This document shows positions 1-10,560 of a stretch of DNA of 64,000 bases, piece by piece; the stretch's first letter is position 1, and every line of letters starts with the position of its first letter. The stretch is from Proteles cristata cristata. Its lineage: Eukaryota > Chordata > Mammalia > Carnivora > Hyaenidae. The stretch spans positions 186,001-250,000 of the forward strand of contig JAESUZ010000432.1 of assembly GCA_017311185.1 (NCBI GenBank). Direction: 5' to 3'. The position numbers were made by a program, and so were the translations under genes. The notes beneath the pieces are model-generated. The model was not told the DNA's origin. It made no database searches and saw only the letters and a list, made by a program, of their open reading frames with translations.

Positions 1-111
1 GCATCATCCACTGACTCTTAATATACCTTTTCTTAGCTCTCTTTAAAACAGCCAGTTTCTTATTCTTTGTGTATTCTATGAATCTCTGAGATTTTTTTAA
101 ATTACAATTTT

Positions 112-576
112 AAAATAATTTCAGGTGTGAAGCACTTGGGCAGCTCAGTTGGTTGGGCATCCGAGTTTCACTCAGGTCATTCATGGTCTCATGGTTTATG
201 AGTTCGAGCCCCACCTCGGGCTCTACGCTGGCAGTGGGGAGCCTGCCTTGGATCCCGTGTCTCCCTATCTCTGCTCCTTCCTCACTTGTTCTATCTCTCC
301 CTCAAAAATAATAAAATAAAACATAAAAAGATAAATAAATTGGGGGCCTGCGTGGCTCAGTCATTTTAGCATCCGAGTTCAGCTCAGGCCATGATCTCGC
401 CATTGCGGAGCTCAAGCCCGATGTTGGGCTCTGTGTTGACAGCTCAGAACCTAGAGCCTCCTTCAAATTCTGTGTTACTCTCTCTCTTTGCCCTTCCTAC
501 ATTCACACACTCTCTCTTTCTCAAACGTAAATAAACATTAAAAATTGTTTTTAATAAAATAAAATAATTTCAGGTG
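112..576 (+). mobile_element. Head-to-tail pair of feliform CAN-SINEs in one target-site duplication
   Basis: Two tRNA-derived SINEs follow each other, about 128-345 and 346-560. Each has a tRNA-like head (GGGCAGCTCAGTTGGTT and GCCTGCGTGGCTCAGTC), a TCATG/GATCTC block, a CT-rich stretch and an A-rich tail. A 16-bp direct repeat, aaaataatttcaggtg, sits at 112-127 and again at 561-576, with no copy between the two SINEs. This suggests the second inserted in the tail of the first, or that both arrived together. CAN-SINEs are non-coding, Pol III-transcribed elements moved by L1 enzymes (known biology). Both copies are diverged and look old. Confidence 0.9.
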
Positions 577-1030
577 CGAAAACAATGCTAACATTTCCAC
601 ATATACTGAGAGTCCCCAAATGTTAACAACTTACACAAATCACTGGAAAATTATTAAAATCATGAGATTAATATTGATGTAGTGGTATTATTTATAAACC
701 TTATTCAAGTGTCATCACATATTTACCAATGCCCTTCTCTAGCCCAGTGCCATCTAGGGTCACACATTGCATTTATTCATCATGGCTCCTTTGTCTCCTC
801 TAATCTGGGTCAGCTCCTTGATATTTCTGTGTGTGTGTGTGTGTGTGTGTGTGGCCTTGACACTTTTGAGTCTCTTTTTAATACTGCTTTCTTTCTTTCA
901 TCAGATTTAACTCTAAGAACAATTATTTAAGCCCATCATCAAAATTTTCAAATTACTTCCAGTTCTGTGCTCTTTCTCTAACTTTCCAGGAAAAAAAAAA
1001 TTAAAAGTCAATTCAAAAACGTTTTGCCTA
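577..1030. other. Unassigned AT-rich DNA
   Basis: I see no gene or repeat family here apart from the GT microsatellite listed separately. The 82-codon frame starting at 682 runs through that microsatellite, has no recognisable domain and is not called as a gene. Confidence 0.6.
828..853 (+). repeat. (GT)n microsatellite
   Basis: About 13 uninterrupted GT units, ended by a GGCC. Length is probably polymorphic between individuals (inference). Confidence 0.97.
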
Positions 1031-1243
1031 GGGGCGCCTCTGCTCATTAGGTTGATCTTCTGACTTTGGCTCAGGTCATGATCTCACTTTCATGGTTTGG
1101 AGCCCTGCATTGTGTTCTGTGCTGACAGGTAAGAGCCTGAAGCCTGCTTCAGATTCTGTGTCTCTGTCTCTCTTTGTCCCTCCCCTGCTCACACTCTGTC
1201 CCTCTCTGTCTCTTCAAAAAATAAAAGAAAATGTAAAAGAAAA
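1031..1243 (+). mobile_element. CAN-SINE
   Basis: It starts GGGGCGCCTCTGCTCATTAGG, so the A-box region is damaged. The TCATGATCTC block, the GCCTGAAGCCTGCTTCAGATT body and the CT-rich tract are kept, and it ends in an A-rich tail. A diverged duplication (aaaaacgttttgcct / aaaaaagttttacct) flanks it. Old copy. Confidence 0.9.
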
Positions 1244-1255
1244 AAAAGTTTTACC

Positions 1256-3424
1256 TCCACTATTGTACTCAGATTTCCTAGTTCTGTGAAAAAATACTTT
1301 AAAATGTTAATTATTATTAAATTTTCAAATATTAGTTTCTCTTCCCGTCTTTTCATAATTATTTTTTAAGTGTTACTGAGTTGCCTTTTGTACTACCTTC
1401 AGCATGTGTTCCAAATCTCCACTGTCTTTCTATGCTATTTAATTATTGCCAACTAATTTCCTACCCATTACTTTCCAAGAAAATATTTTTTTCAATAAAT
1501 ATTTATTGGTCAAGGAATATTGATCATTCTAAACATAACAGCAGATCAGAACAAGATAGAGATACTGTCCCTGTGGACCTTGCATTCCAGTGTGGGAAGA
1601 GAGAAATCAGGTAGAAACAAGCAAACAGACCATAGGGTATCAGGGAATACCACTGGGAATTAGGAAGACAGGATGTGAGTAGTTAAGCTATTAAATGGCT
1701 TCTATGCATAGACAAAAATGGAGATTGTAGGTATCCAGGATATTATAGAGGAATAGACAACACTTTCTATGTGTGTGAAGGAAAGTTCTAAGGCAATGTG
1801 TGTACTTTATATCAACCTAGTGCCCTTGTTTCCTACTGTGTGGACTATACCACATAGACTCCCTTAATGACTAGCTTTCAGTTGTGTTTGCTCATATCAG
1901 GCAGGAGGAGGGGGACATTTGGGTAACTCACATTGAGTCTGTGGAGTCTATTTAGCTGAGCACTCAGGAGAACAATCAGTACTTTACAGAAGGAATCCTT
2001 TAGGAAAAAACAGATTTTTTAAAAATAAAATACGATGCTTGACTGACTGGAAAAGCCTGCTCGCTGTCTATCAGGATCTGTGTTCACTTCTACCTAGCAC
2101 CTAGCAGACAGAACTCCATTTCCTAGAGTCTCATGAAGCTGGGTGCATCCTTATAACCAAGCTAAAATCAAGGGGAACATAAGGAGATCATGTGAGGCTC
2201 TTCTACTCTTGGCTCATGAACATTTTCCATTCATGCTCTTCTCTGCCCATTCCTCTCCTCCAGCTGGAGGATGCAGACAGTCACCCAGAGCTTTGAACTT
2301 AGAAGCCCATGGAAGGAGACAGGGCTTATATCATCTTGAGACCTCAATGTGAAGAAGGGCCAGGATAAACCTGCTCACTGCAGGTGCTATTAGTGAGTAA
2401 GAACTCATTATATTGTGCTTGCACCATTGTGCACGTTGATTTGACATGTGTAACTAGTTGTTAGAGGACCTAGATTATCATAACTAATTCACAGAGAAAC
2501 AATAAACTTGAGGAGTTAGGGCAGGGCTTAAAATAGGCAATTGGCTAGCAGATAGGAGGACTGATAAGAGAAGAGAAACAGCATGTGGAGCTAAGGAGGC
2601 TTGAGAACAGTTGAAGAGGGGGATTTGTAGGGTGCCTACTGAAGGAGCACAGGTGAGTGACCTCACAGTGCAATGTCAATTAATGAACACCTCACACCCT
2701 TGCCAGATCCATTTTTAAACTGACCACATGACTTCCTGGGATTGTCTCACTAACACTGCAAATTCCCCAGGGCCCAATAGGAATTCACGGCCTTCCCACA
2801 CAGTCCTCCTGTGACCTCTAGCTTTGCAAAATGGTGCCTCCATCCACACAGTTAATGCAGTCAGAAATCACTGAACCACAAAGGTAGCAACATCCAGTCT
2901 TATTTGCCTCCATCCTCTCCCTCCCAAACTCTTCACTTTAAAAAACAAATCTGATCAAATGACCCCATCTTCCTCCCCTTCTTCCTGTTCCCACTCTATT
3001 GTGATGAGCAATAAATGTTTGTCTTTTCTCTTAGGATAAATTCAAATTTCTGACCATGGAAATCCTGGCGTTGTATAATCTGATTTTTCTTCTCAAAGAT
3101 ACGGTACACTTTCAACTCAGGGTTCTTGGATATGCTACTATCCTTATGTGCTCTTTCTCTATCCTCTATCTGCTATCCTGCCTCATGTGCTCTTTCTCCA
3201 ACTGTGACTCCCTGACTCACCTACCACACCTTAAGTCTTTAGGATACCTTTCTTGAGGTCAGACTAATGTCCCTTCTTGCAGAGCCCAAAACTTTTCCAT
3301 TTGTAGAACTCTTTGTAATGATGAAGAGATGTTCCATATTTGAAAAGTGGATCCTTCGAGGGGAAAAAATATCCGTTTGGTTTACTATCTGCCCTGTTCA
3401 CCATTTGTTGAATAAGTGAAAAAG
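1256..3424. other. Long stretch without recognisable gene
   Basis: No coding region can be supported; the frames present (60-77 codons) lack domain-like composition or conserved motifs. Around 3020-3200 a pyrimidine-rich stretch (TAGGATAAATTCAAATTTCTGA and following) resembles old mammalian interspersed repeats, but I cannot assign a family. The 1490-1620 stretch (TCAATAAATATTTATTGG and following) has the same flavour. Confidence 0.55.
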
Positions 3425-3644
3425 TTGCATCCTTTCCAGGGCACCTGGGTGGCTCAGTTGGTTAAGTGTCCGACTTTGACTCAGGTCATGATCTCGTGGT
3501 TCATGAGTTTGAGCTCCATATCGGGCTCTCTGCTGTAAGCAAAGAGCCCACTTTGGATCTTCTGTCCATCTTTCTCTGACTCTCCCCTGCTCACACTTTC
3601 TCTCAAAAATAAATAAACATTTAAAAAAAACTTGCATCCTTTCC
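3425..3644 (+). mobile_element. CAN-SINE with clean 13-bp TSD
   Basis: The SINE body runs from GGCACCTGGGTGGCTCAGTTGG at 3439 to the AAATAAATAAACATT tail near 3630. The duplication ttgcatcctttcc is perfect at 3425-3437 and 3632-3644, marking an L1-type insertion. The body is shortened after the CTCTGCTGTAAGCAAAGAGCC region. Confidence 0.95.
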
Positions 3645-4429
3645 AAATGGTCCCTACTGTTTCCTCCATCGTCTTGGTCTCCTTCTGCAATCTGGGGAGC
3701 TGTGTTGGAAATATACGAGGAAACCTCAATGATGCCAAGCTTTATACAAAAGATACAAAAGGTGTTTTAAATTGGCAAGTAAGTGCTATAAATAAACTGT
3801 TGTGGGGATACACGAGCAAGCACTGCGGTTATGCAGGGCAGGTTGGATGGGAAGCACTGCAGGGAAGATTGACATCTTGAGATAAATTTTACAGAAAGAG
3901 AGCAATGTGCTTTGACAGAAAGAATTAGGATCAGAAACCCCCCAAAGGGAAAATGTGTAGAAATTCATTCCCTCTGCTAACATAGTTATGGGCATGCTAG
4001 GATAAATAACCATAAGCTCCTCTATCAGATGCTAAAAACACACAGGAGAAAATGAACAACAAATCTCACTAATGAAATGTGAGAAGTTCTCTGTACAGTT
4101 ATGTGGTGTGTTATATTGCTTTTGGCTGAACAACTGAATAAAAAGACCAATATTCCAAGGGTTTATTTCTTCCATTTAATAGGAAGTCCAGGGTAGGCAT
4201 TTTTGGGGCTGCTCAGAGGCTCCAAGGTGGGTCTGTGGCAATGTGATTACACAGGCTTTCTGCTCCTACCTGTGTAAGGATGGTAGTGGACCAGGTTGTC
4301 TTCTTGTGATATGGTAACAACCAACATGGTTCTCTGTTGGAGGAGGTCATTGGACATGGGAGACCTCCAGTTGACCCATCAGCTCAACCCAGGAAACTGG
4401 AGGCTTCCCACCCCCTCCCGTCCCTGGAA
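3645..4429. other. Unassigned DNA upstream of the provirus
   Basis: No gene is recognised. Overlapping frames occur on both strands at 3630-4013 (up to 85 codons), none with a family signature. A stretch near 4155-4260 (TTTATTTCTTCCATTTAATAGG and following) looks like an ancient interspersed repeat of unassigned family. Confidence 0.5.
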
Positions 4430-4745
4430 TTGCATTGCACTCACATTCCCTGCTCACAGATGCTGCCCCAAGGGTATAGCCTCGACATGACGTGAACTGT
4501 GGTGTTGAGACTCTGGATGACATACTCTGACTGATCCCAGGTGAAGCCACTGTATAAGATTTTGAGATTCTGCCAAGTGGATGCAGAGATATACTCGACT
4601 TGTGGTCACTCAAGACAAGCCTCATAAGTGAGTTCCCTTACTTATTAAACCTGCCCCCTCCCAATCTACCTCATTCTTTGGTCTCTCCCTGCCCTTCGCA
4701 TATGGGGGCCAGTTTCAGATTACACCCAGGAAGCTTCCAAGTGAT
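4430..4745 (+). mobile_element. 5' LTR remnant of endogenous retrovirus
   Basis: This block is repeated, diverged but clearly, at 10561-11455. The best shared stretch is TCTCCCTGCCCTTCGCATATGG followed by CCAGTTTCAGATTACAC here, against TTTCCCTGCCCTTTGCATATGG, CCAGTTTCA and CAGATTATACAC there. Both copies also share a GCATTGCAC start region, a GAGATNTACTCG block and an ATTAAA hexamer (here near 4648) that could be the LTR polyadenylation signal. The copies flank pol remnants, as in a provirus. The outer boundary is uncertain because the first 100 bases align only in patches. Confidence 0.7.
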
Positions 4746-5613
4746 AAAGTGACAATCAACAATCGGAAGTCAGCCAGGAGGAGGGAAATATGCTTTGGGA
4801 AAGAGGCATCTGCAGAGTGTGGGGAAGGGTTGTGGGTATGTCCGATGCTTGTGGACCACCTTGTGAGTGTGGGGACACCTGGAAAGTTCCAGCTGCTTTA
4901 AGAGCTTGTTTAAGGAGCTGCTCATAGTGCGCAGTGACGAAGAAACTCATGCCAGAGTGGTGGGCTGGCTTCTATGGCGGACAGTTCTTCTGAACACTGA
5001 CACTGGCTAGAGGCAGAACCCCGGTTAGAAGGTTGGAAGAAGAGCTGAGACTACAGAATATCAAACAACAATTATTCCAAAACACCTAGAAAAAAACCTT
5101 ACATTCTATCTCTGTGAATTGAAGTTGTAAATCTTAGCAAGTTTTTGGAATATCAATACCCAGGACCAAATACCAATAACCAAAACCTTGCTCACACAGA
5201 CTAAAAGAAAAGGCATTGGATGGGGTCGGGGGGAAGGGGGGAGCTCAGGGCACAGGATGGGGGTAGTCAGGGGAGTAATTAAAAATACAGACTGTTGGAC
5301 TGTGATAGGTGTTCCAATGCCCAAAAAGTTAAGTCCACAGCCTCCATGAGTTCACAAACCAGGGAGAAGCTTTAGCCATGTGAGTGAATGCCTGCTTCAT
5401 GAATAGACTTTTAGCATGAAAGCTGTGGGCTGTTTGTGTTGTATGTTTTTGTATGTCCATAGATGGATGTTATGTATAGACAATGATTTCTTACCTCCCA
5501 AGAGGTATTCCCAAAATTGATTAGTAAAAGAGTTAAGGCTTTTCACAAAACTGTTATAAATAATAACGGTTAAGAAATGACTGCATATAAAAAGTAGGTA
5601 AGAAAAACAAAAT
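4746..5613. other. Presumed 5' leader/gag region of the provirus, not recognisable
   Basis: By position between the 5' LTR and pol, this should hold leader and gag sequence. I can find no gag motif or long open frame, so it is heavily decayed or replaced. A G-rich patch (GGGGTCGGGGGGAAGGGGGG) lies near 5223-5242. Confidence 0.35.
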
Positions 5614-5832
5614 GGGAGACACCTGAGTTGCTCAGTTAGGTGTCAGACTTTTGATTTCGGCTCAGGTCATGATCTCACCTTCATGAGATCGTGCCTGCTT
5701 TGGGATCCACGCTGGGCATGAAGACTGCTTGGGATTCTCTCTCTCCCTCTTCCTCTGTCCTCCACCCCCAACACATGCATGCACATGCATGATCTCTCTC
5801 CCTCTCTCAAAATAAGAAAAAGAAAAAGAAAA
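5614..5832 (+). mobile_element. CAN-SINE within the provirus
   Basis: The head is GGGAGACACCTGAGTTGCTCAG, then CTCAGGTCATGATCTCACC, and the body is shortened at GGGATTCTCTCTCTCCCTC with an ACACATGCATGCACATGCA insertion. It ends in an A/G-rich tail. It lies inside the proviral interval, so it is younger than the provirus. Confidence 0.85.
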
Positions 5833-6666
5833 TGTGGTTTTGAATAACAAAAGATATAAAGGACATAGGGTGTTGGTTAAAAACCATAATTTTATTCTAA
5901 AATAACACATATAATATAGGAATCTTTTTAAAAGGACAGAAGCCAAATTGATATAAAAAGTTGCAAAAAGCTTGTGTAAAAATATTTAAAATATATTTTA
6001 TATATGCTCAAGCTAAGACTAAAATGGATTTATTTAAGTTAAGAAAAGAAAACCTAAAATCAAAAGTCAGTGGTATAAAATGGAATTTGATTTTCTCTCT
6101 GTAAAACAACGGTTTCTTAGATCATGGGTCTACTCTTAATAAAAAATTATAAGCAAAAGTTTCTCTATACCTTTAATGTAATCTGCTCAAGAAAGAAAGA
6201 TTCTGTGTCTTGTGTCTGATTACTTAAAAAAACAGGCTTCTCTGTTAAAAGAAAAGCTAATTTTTTTTTACAACTATGTAATTTTTGTACATGTTAAATT
6301 TCATTAGTAACATAGACAAATAAGAAGTGCTACTAAACTTTCCTTATCATATATTTTTATAAAATTCGTAAAAATCTGTTAGGTCCTGATACAATATTAT
6401 CAGTCATAATTTCAAAAGTATGTCACAGAAATAATGAAATTGCCTTGTCAACTGCATTTATGACACTCTTGTCAGTTCTTTAATGATGACCATTTTCAGG
6501 TCTTTTATCATTTACAATTATTGTTTCACTCTGATGCTTTGATTAAAAGTATTTCTGCAAAAGCGTTTCAACTTTAAGGCGATTCACGGAAAAGACTGGC
6601 TGGTTTCTGATAACCTGATAAGATCAACTCTATTTTATGTGGGAGAGACAATAATGAAACTTTTAA
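5833..6666. other. AT-rich proviral interior, no motif seen
   Basis: Strongly AT-rich, with no frame that I can assign to gag, protease or the fingers/palm of reverse transcriptase. The pol signal only becomes readable at about 6667. Confidence 0.4.
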
Positions 6667-7010
6667 GTGTTCCCCCAAAGCTACCTGCACAGCTGCACCA
6701 CATACCATGAGATAATAACCCAGAACCTGTCCCCATTCTCTCTCCCCACATCGGTAAAATGGGTCCATTGCATTAATGATATAATATCAACACGTGAGGA
6801 CTTGTGGACACCCAGTAGACTTTGCCAAAACACCTGGAAGAGAGAGGACAGTGGTGAACCCACAGCCTAGGCACTGTAATGAGGTTTTGGGAACCAGGTG
6901 GTTGGATAAGACAGAAACATGTTCTTCCAGAAAGTGTTTCATAAGATACCAGCCTATTCAAGCCCTAATAATATAAAAACTATATAAGCTTGTGCAGGGA
7001 TTTGGGGTTT
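6667..7010 (+). pseudogene. ERV reverse transcriptase fragment (decayed)
   Basis: A 67-codon open frame begins at 6667. At 6760-6783 it reads W-V-H-C-I-N-D-I, aligning with the retroviral catalytic Tyr-x-Asp-Asp palm motif. Here Tyr is Cys and the first Asp is Asn (CIND at 6769-6780), so an active enzyme is not expected. After the frame breaks, the VNPQ and WLDKTE segments (6854-6916) sit where the downstream reverse-transcriptase motifs lie. RNase H and integrase pieces follow in the right order on the same strand, which is the strongest support. The family looks like class I or a related ERV; I cannot name it. Old, non-functional copy. Confidence 0.7.
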
Positions 7011-7079
7011 TAAAGGAGTTGTATTTTCTACCTGTCATGATGCCTCTGTCCCTTTTACCACCTGGTAAAGAAAGGGCAC

Positions 7080-7660
7080 ATGGGGGACTAGGGGCAAAGC
7101 AACAAGCCACATTTGAGGAGGTAAAAGTACCAGTGAGGTAAAGTAAATCCCTGGGCATCTCTGGGGCAGGGCCAGCATTTGGGTTACATGTGTCTGTGAC
7201 TCCAGAAGTTATGGGCTGAGCATGGAGGCCGAGGCAACAGAAGGTGAGCCTACCCCTAGGGTTTTGGCTCTGGAAGGGGCACCAACCCAATAGACTGTCA
7301 TTAAGGAGCAGGTCCTAGCAGTGTGCATGATGCTGCTGCAGGTGGAGTCTCTCGTGAAGGAAGGAGCCACGCAGCCAGTGCACTGAACTCGCAGTGGTCT
7401 GTCTGGTGGTCTCTCATGAGCACTGACCATGAACTCTTTGCACGGAAATTGGGCTGCTGTAAAGAGATTAACCCTGCGGCTTGGACAATGGAAAGCAGAG
7501 GAACAGATGATTCATGAGTGGGCCCTCATGGCGTCAAGATATTTAGAGAGAGATTTGGGTTTCCCACGAGAGCCTGAGGCAGCCTTCACGGTTTTCCAGT
7601 GGCCCTGCCACACCCTGCAATCAAGAGGCTGGTGCCCTAGCAACTGACCTGTCAGGGGAC
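7080..7660 (+). pseudogene. ERV RT connection/RNase H fragment (decayed)
   Basis: In shifting frames this region gives ATFEEVKV (about 7110), SKSLGISGAGPAFGLHVSVTP (7143-7205) and PLGFWLWKG (7253-7280), the layout of the retroviral RT connection, where a tether leads to the start of RNase H. Further on, LRLGQWKAEEQMIHEW (7471-7518) resembles the RNase H region, and a frame containing FPREPEAAFTVFQWPCHT follows. Stops and frameshifts interrupt it repeatedly. It continues the 6667-7010 fragment and leads into integrase. The role is known from the family; the assignment of each segment is by pattern recognition. Confidence 0.65.
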
Positions 7661-8095
7661 ATAGCAGATCAGGTGCCTAGAATGTGTGACCCTGCCGTGC
7701 CTTGGTGGGATGTCAAGGGTGCCAGATAGCCCTTAAACTACTGTGACTCAGTTAGTACGGTAACAGAATGTCCTTTGTGTTCGAAACAATATTCATGACA
7801 AATGCCCAAGGAGTTTGGGGCTATGTATCAGAATTTTCAACTGGTAAGCGATTGGCGGTTGATTACATTGGCCCCCTGTCTGTGAATGAAGGTTCTAAAT
7901 ATGCCTTGGTTTGTATGGCTTAACCCACACTTCCCCCTGTTACCAGGCACATCAGGTGCCACCGTTAAGACACCACCAGGTTGAATATCATGTATGGATA
8001 CTTCTTTTGAATATTAGTGACTTCAAAGCTGAAAGTATATGAGACTTGGCAAAAAACCCGTGAAATTAGATGGAAGTTCCATTCCACTCAATGGG
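7660..8095 (+). pseudogene. ERV integrase, N-terminal and core part (decayed)
   Basis: The frame around 7745-7790 gives SVTECPLCSK, with a Cys-x-x-Cys pair fitting the HHCC zinc-binding domain of integrase. At 7861-7920 the frame reads DYIGPLS then SKYALVCMA and a stop; the D-Y-I-G-P-L motif carries the first catalytic Asp of the integrase core. Near 8000 NIMYGYF, and at 8043-8090 WQKTREIRWKFHS, fit the middle of the core. The second Asp region is damaged and the catalytic Glu region is missing, because the element is interrupted here. The C-terminal part resumes at about 9485. Confidence 0.75.
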
Positions 8096-8152
8096 AAGGA
8101 AGAAAGAAAGAGGAAGGAAGGAAGGAAGGACTAAGGAGAAAGGAAAGAGAGA
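8096..8152 (+). repeat. Purine-rich (GGAA/GAAA)n tract at the integrase break
   Basis: An all-purine run of GGAAGGAAGAAAGAAAGAGG-type repeats begins exactly where the integrase homology stops. A second, longer purine tract lies at the other side of the interruption (9260-9470). They could mark the ends of the nested insertion or have grown there later. Confidence 0.8.
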
Positions 8153-8950
8153 GTGTTGGGAACCATTCTGAGCCCACTAGTCGAGAAAACTCCTGGTGAG
8201 GTTAAAGCAAGTTTGAATGGTCTATTGCCAATCAGATGACGACCGATATCCACCCCCACTCAATTATTTCTGCTTGAGCACCAACCCCCCAAGGTACCTT
8301 GTTGATCAGTATTGGGAGTGACTTATCCCCTTATTCTGGCCCTGGTATGATGATTGAACCTTGTGAAGGAACTTATTGTGGGAACTTCTTCTTTCGATTA
8401 TGGGAACAGACATCGTGTCTCTGCCAGGTCCTGTTTATCCCTCCATACTTTCCCTTGAGCTATGAGCAGGCTAATGACCCTTACTCATAAAAGATTGACC
8501 TTTATATATACAATTCTGTTTCTACCATTGTGTGTTAGTCCAAGAGGTTCATATAGCTGAACATGTAAATCAGCTAACCAAAAATGTCTCTCATTTTTCT
8601 AGCTATTCAAGAAATCATAAAACTAGACACAAAGGTAAATACACTTGAAGAGGCTATTCTATGTCCTGGAAATGAGCTAAACTCTTTAAGGGTATGGTTG
8701 GTTCTCTGGTGCCATAAAGAATATAACTGGAAAATCAAGTCTTACCCGGAGACAAAGAGACTAACTTATAGAGAAGGAACAGATAAGAGCAGAACATAAG
8801 TTACTACATATACCTTTGCTAACTGATGGTGTATAGCAACCCCTTCCCTAAGGCCTACATTGCACAAACACCTTCCCTTACCCTGGCAGCTATGAGGAAG
8901 CTGAATAAGAGGATCTACAAACCTATGGTTTGATCTTAGTGTTATTAAAA
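8153..8950 (+). pseudogene. Env-like fragment of a second, nested retrovirus
   Basis: The best segment is a 71-codon open frame at 8584-8796. Its KLDTKVNTLEEAILCPGNEL has a heptad-like spacing, and LWCHKEYNW follows. This resembles the transmembrane-subunit ectodomain of betaretrovirus-like env proteins: a coiled coil, then a Cys and aromatic residues. Upstream sequence (8300-8470) has several short frames without a firm match. Env does not belong inside integrase, so this is read as part of a different element inserted into the first provirus. Family assignment is tentative. Stops and frameshifts make it non-functional. Confidence 0.42.
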
Positions 8951-9259
8951 TGTGAACACCCCGTTATTTTCTTAGTTACTCAACTTCACTATAATTGGAG
9001 CAGTTCTGCAAGAATACTTCTGTAAAACCTGTTTCTGTACATTTTCCAAAAACATCTTATCACAGAGAACTATCCATTGTAAAAATTCCATTTTCTGATG
9101 CCATGTTAACGTTTGACCTATAAATAAAGACACCAAAACTGACAGAGCAGTGTTGCCTGCTTGGAAATCAGAAAGAGTCTTGTGACTCTCATTCCCTCCC
9201 TCGCTGATACCATCCATCCTTCAGGGAACCCTGGACCCAGCCAGAGCTGGATTCCGGCA
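8951..9259 (+). mobile_element. Probable 3' LTR of the nested retrovirus
   Basis: The segment starts TGTGAACACC and ends GATTCCGGCA, so it has TG...CA ends. It contains CCTATAAATAAAGAC (near 9118) with a TATA-like box that overlaps an AATAAA signal, followed by a CTCATTCCCTCCCTCGCTGA stretch and a GGGAACCCTGGACCCAGCC block. This is the look of ERV2/ERVK-type LTR ends. It directly follows the env-like fragment, as a 3' LTR should. No second copy exists in the window to confirm the boundaries. Confidence 0.42.
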
Positions 9260-9470
9260 AGAGAGAGAGGAGAGAAGAGGGGAGAGGAAGGGAAGGGAGG
9301 GGAGGGGAAAAGAGGGGAGACAAGGGGAAGGGTGAGGAGGGGAGAGGAAGAGACATGAGGCGAGTTGAGAGGAGGAGAAGAGAGGAGAGAAGAGGGTTTG
9401 GAAGGAGAGGAGAGGGAAAAAAGAGAAGAGAAGAGAGGATAGGAGGAGAGGAGAAAAAGTAAATATTAAA
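9260..9470 (+). repeat. Long GA-rich (purine) low-complexity tract
   Basis: About 210 bases almost wholly A and G on the + strand, built from GAGGGGAGAGGAAGGGAAG-like units. It begins right after the GGCA end of the LTR-like segment and stops just before integrase homology resumes. The 96-codon reverse-strand frame here (Ser/Leu/Pro-rich) is a composition artefact. Confidence 0.95.
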
Positions 9471-9484
9471 GCAGTACATTAAAT

Positions 9485-9745
9485 TACTAACAGGTAAAAA
9501 CCACCTTGGCTGGGTGGACTAAAGTACTATCCCAGGCTTTAGTACATTTAAACGGTCAATCAGCAGGGCCTATTGCCCCGTATACTAGACTGGAGATCCC
9601 TGCAAAGACACCCAGCACAGTAAGGCTGTGGAAGTGGCAGGAAACAGCCACTGTCCTCTCACCTTGGATCAATGGTGCTATGCTGCTGAGAATCACAAGC
9701 CGCATCACTCCTGGGGAAGGATGTGGGGAGGAAGGAGTTGTCTAA
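9485..9745 (+). pseudogene. ERV integrase C-terminal part, resumed after interruption
   Basis: The open frame at 9506-9742 has TKVLSQALVHLNGQ, PIAPYTRLE and AKTPSTVRLW, fitting the end of the integrase core and the linker to its C-terminal domain (the alpha-helical region after the catalytic Glu). It is on the same strand as the N-terminal half, which ends at about 8095. The two halves were most likely contiguous before the nested insertion and some loss of sequence between them. There is no usable start codon context and the protein could not be made. Confidence 0.65.
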
Positions 9746-10560
9746 AGGAATTTACAATGAGATGTCCCACATGATGGGTGAGCTACTTTGTACCCCTGGA
9801 CGAAGGGGAACTACTCACTTTGGGTTGGGATCCCATTTTCCTGCTGTAAGATGGACCTATTGAATGGCCTATCCCTAGAATGGAACACACACCACTGAGA
9901 GAGGGAGAAAGGTGGAGGTCCTGGTTTGACCTATTTTGACATATCCACCCCCACCATCCGCTCACGTCACACCCGGCAATGTTGCCTCCCCCAGCCAACA
10001 TGCATGGTATGTTCAACCAGGTTAAGTTCCTGTCAATCTCCCTGTCCTCCATGTCAGACGAGTACCTTCTGTTTCCTACTGGTGCCATCATTTGGCTGCC
10101 ATATTTTTTCCCTCCGTTGTCTGGGAGGACATTATAGCTCATACCAAATTCTCCCAGCAAGCCTCGAATGATAGCGAACAAAGACTATCTTAACTAAAGA
10201 CTAAAATATCTCTAGTTAAAGCAAACAAACTATCTTCCAAAATAAAATGGATTTGGATATTATTATTAACTCACAAGGAGGTATCTGTGACATCCCAACA
10301 AAATGTTGTGTGTTTATACCTCAGGAGCTGTTAATGTTTTATCTTTATTAAATTACACAGACAAAAGTGAATACTCTGAGAAGTAACTTAGTCTCCAGCC
10401 TAGGGGACTTAATAAATAAATGGTTCAGATCATAGGGCTCTTGATAAAAAAAAAAAAATTTCCACTGATTTTGGTAATTCTCTGTGCTTTCTCTTACACT
10501 GCATATGCTGTTGCTGAGGTATCTGCATTCCAAGCAGCCAGATAGTGGCCAAATGAGCCA
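9746..10560 (+). other. Provirus 3' interior, unassigned
   Basis: Between integrase and the 3' LTR a provirus should carry env, but I can read no env motif here. A 132-codon frame on the reverse strand (9783-10181) and an 81-codon forward frame overlap it; neither has a recognisable domain. An A13 run lies at 10446-10458. Confidence 0.4.

Noticed and set aside
9189..9479. 96-codon reverse frame rich in Ser, Leu and Pro
   Set aside because: It is the translation of the GA-rich low-complexity tract.
9783..10181. 132-codon reverse-strand frame in the provirus
   Set aside because: It is antisense to the proviral direction, has no domain and overlaps an 81-codon forward frame; likely chance.
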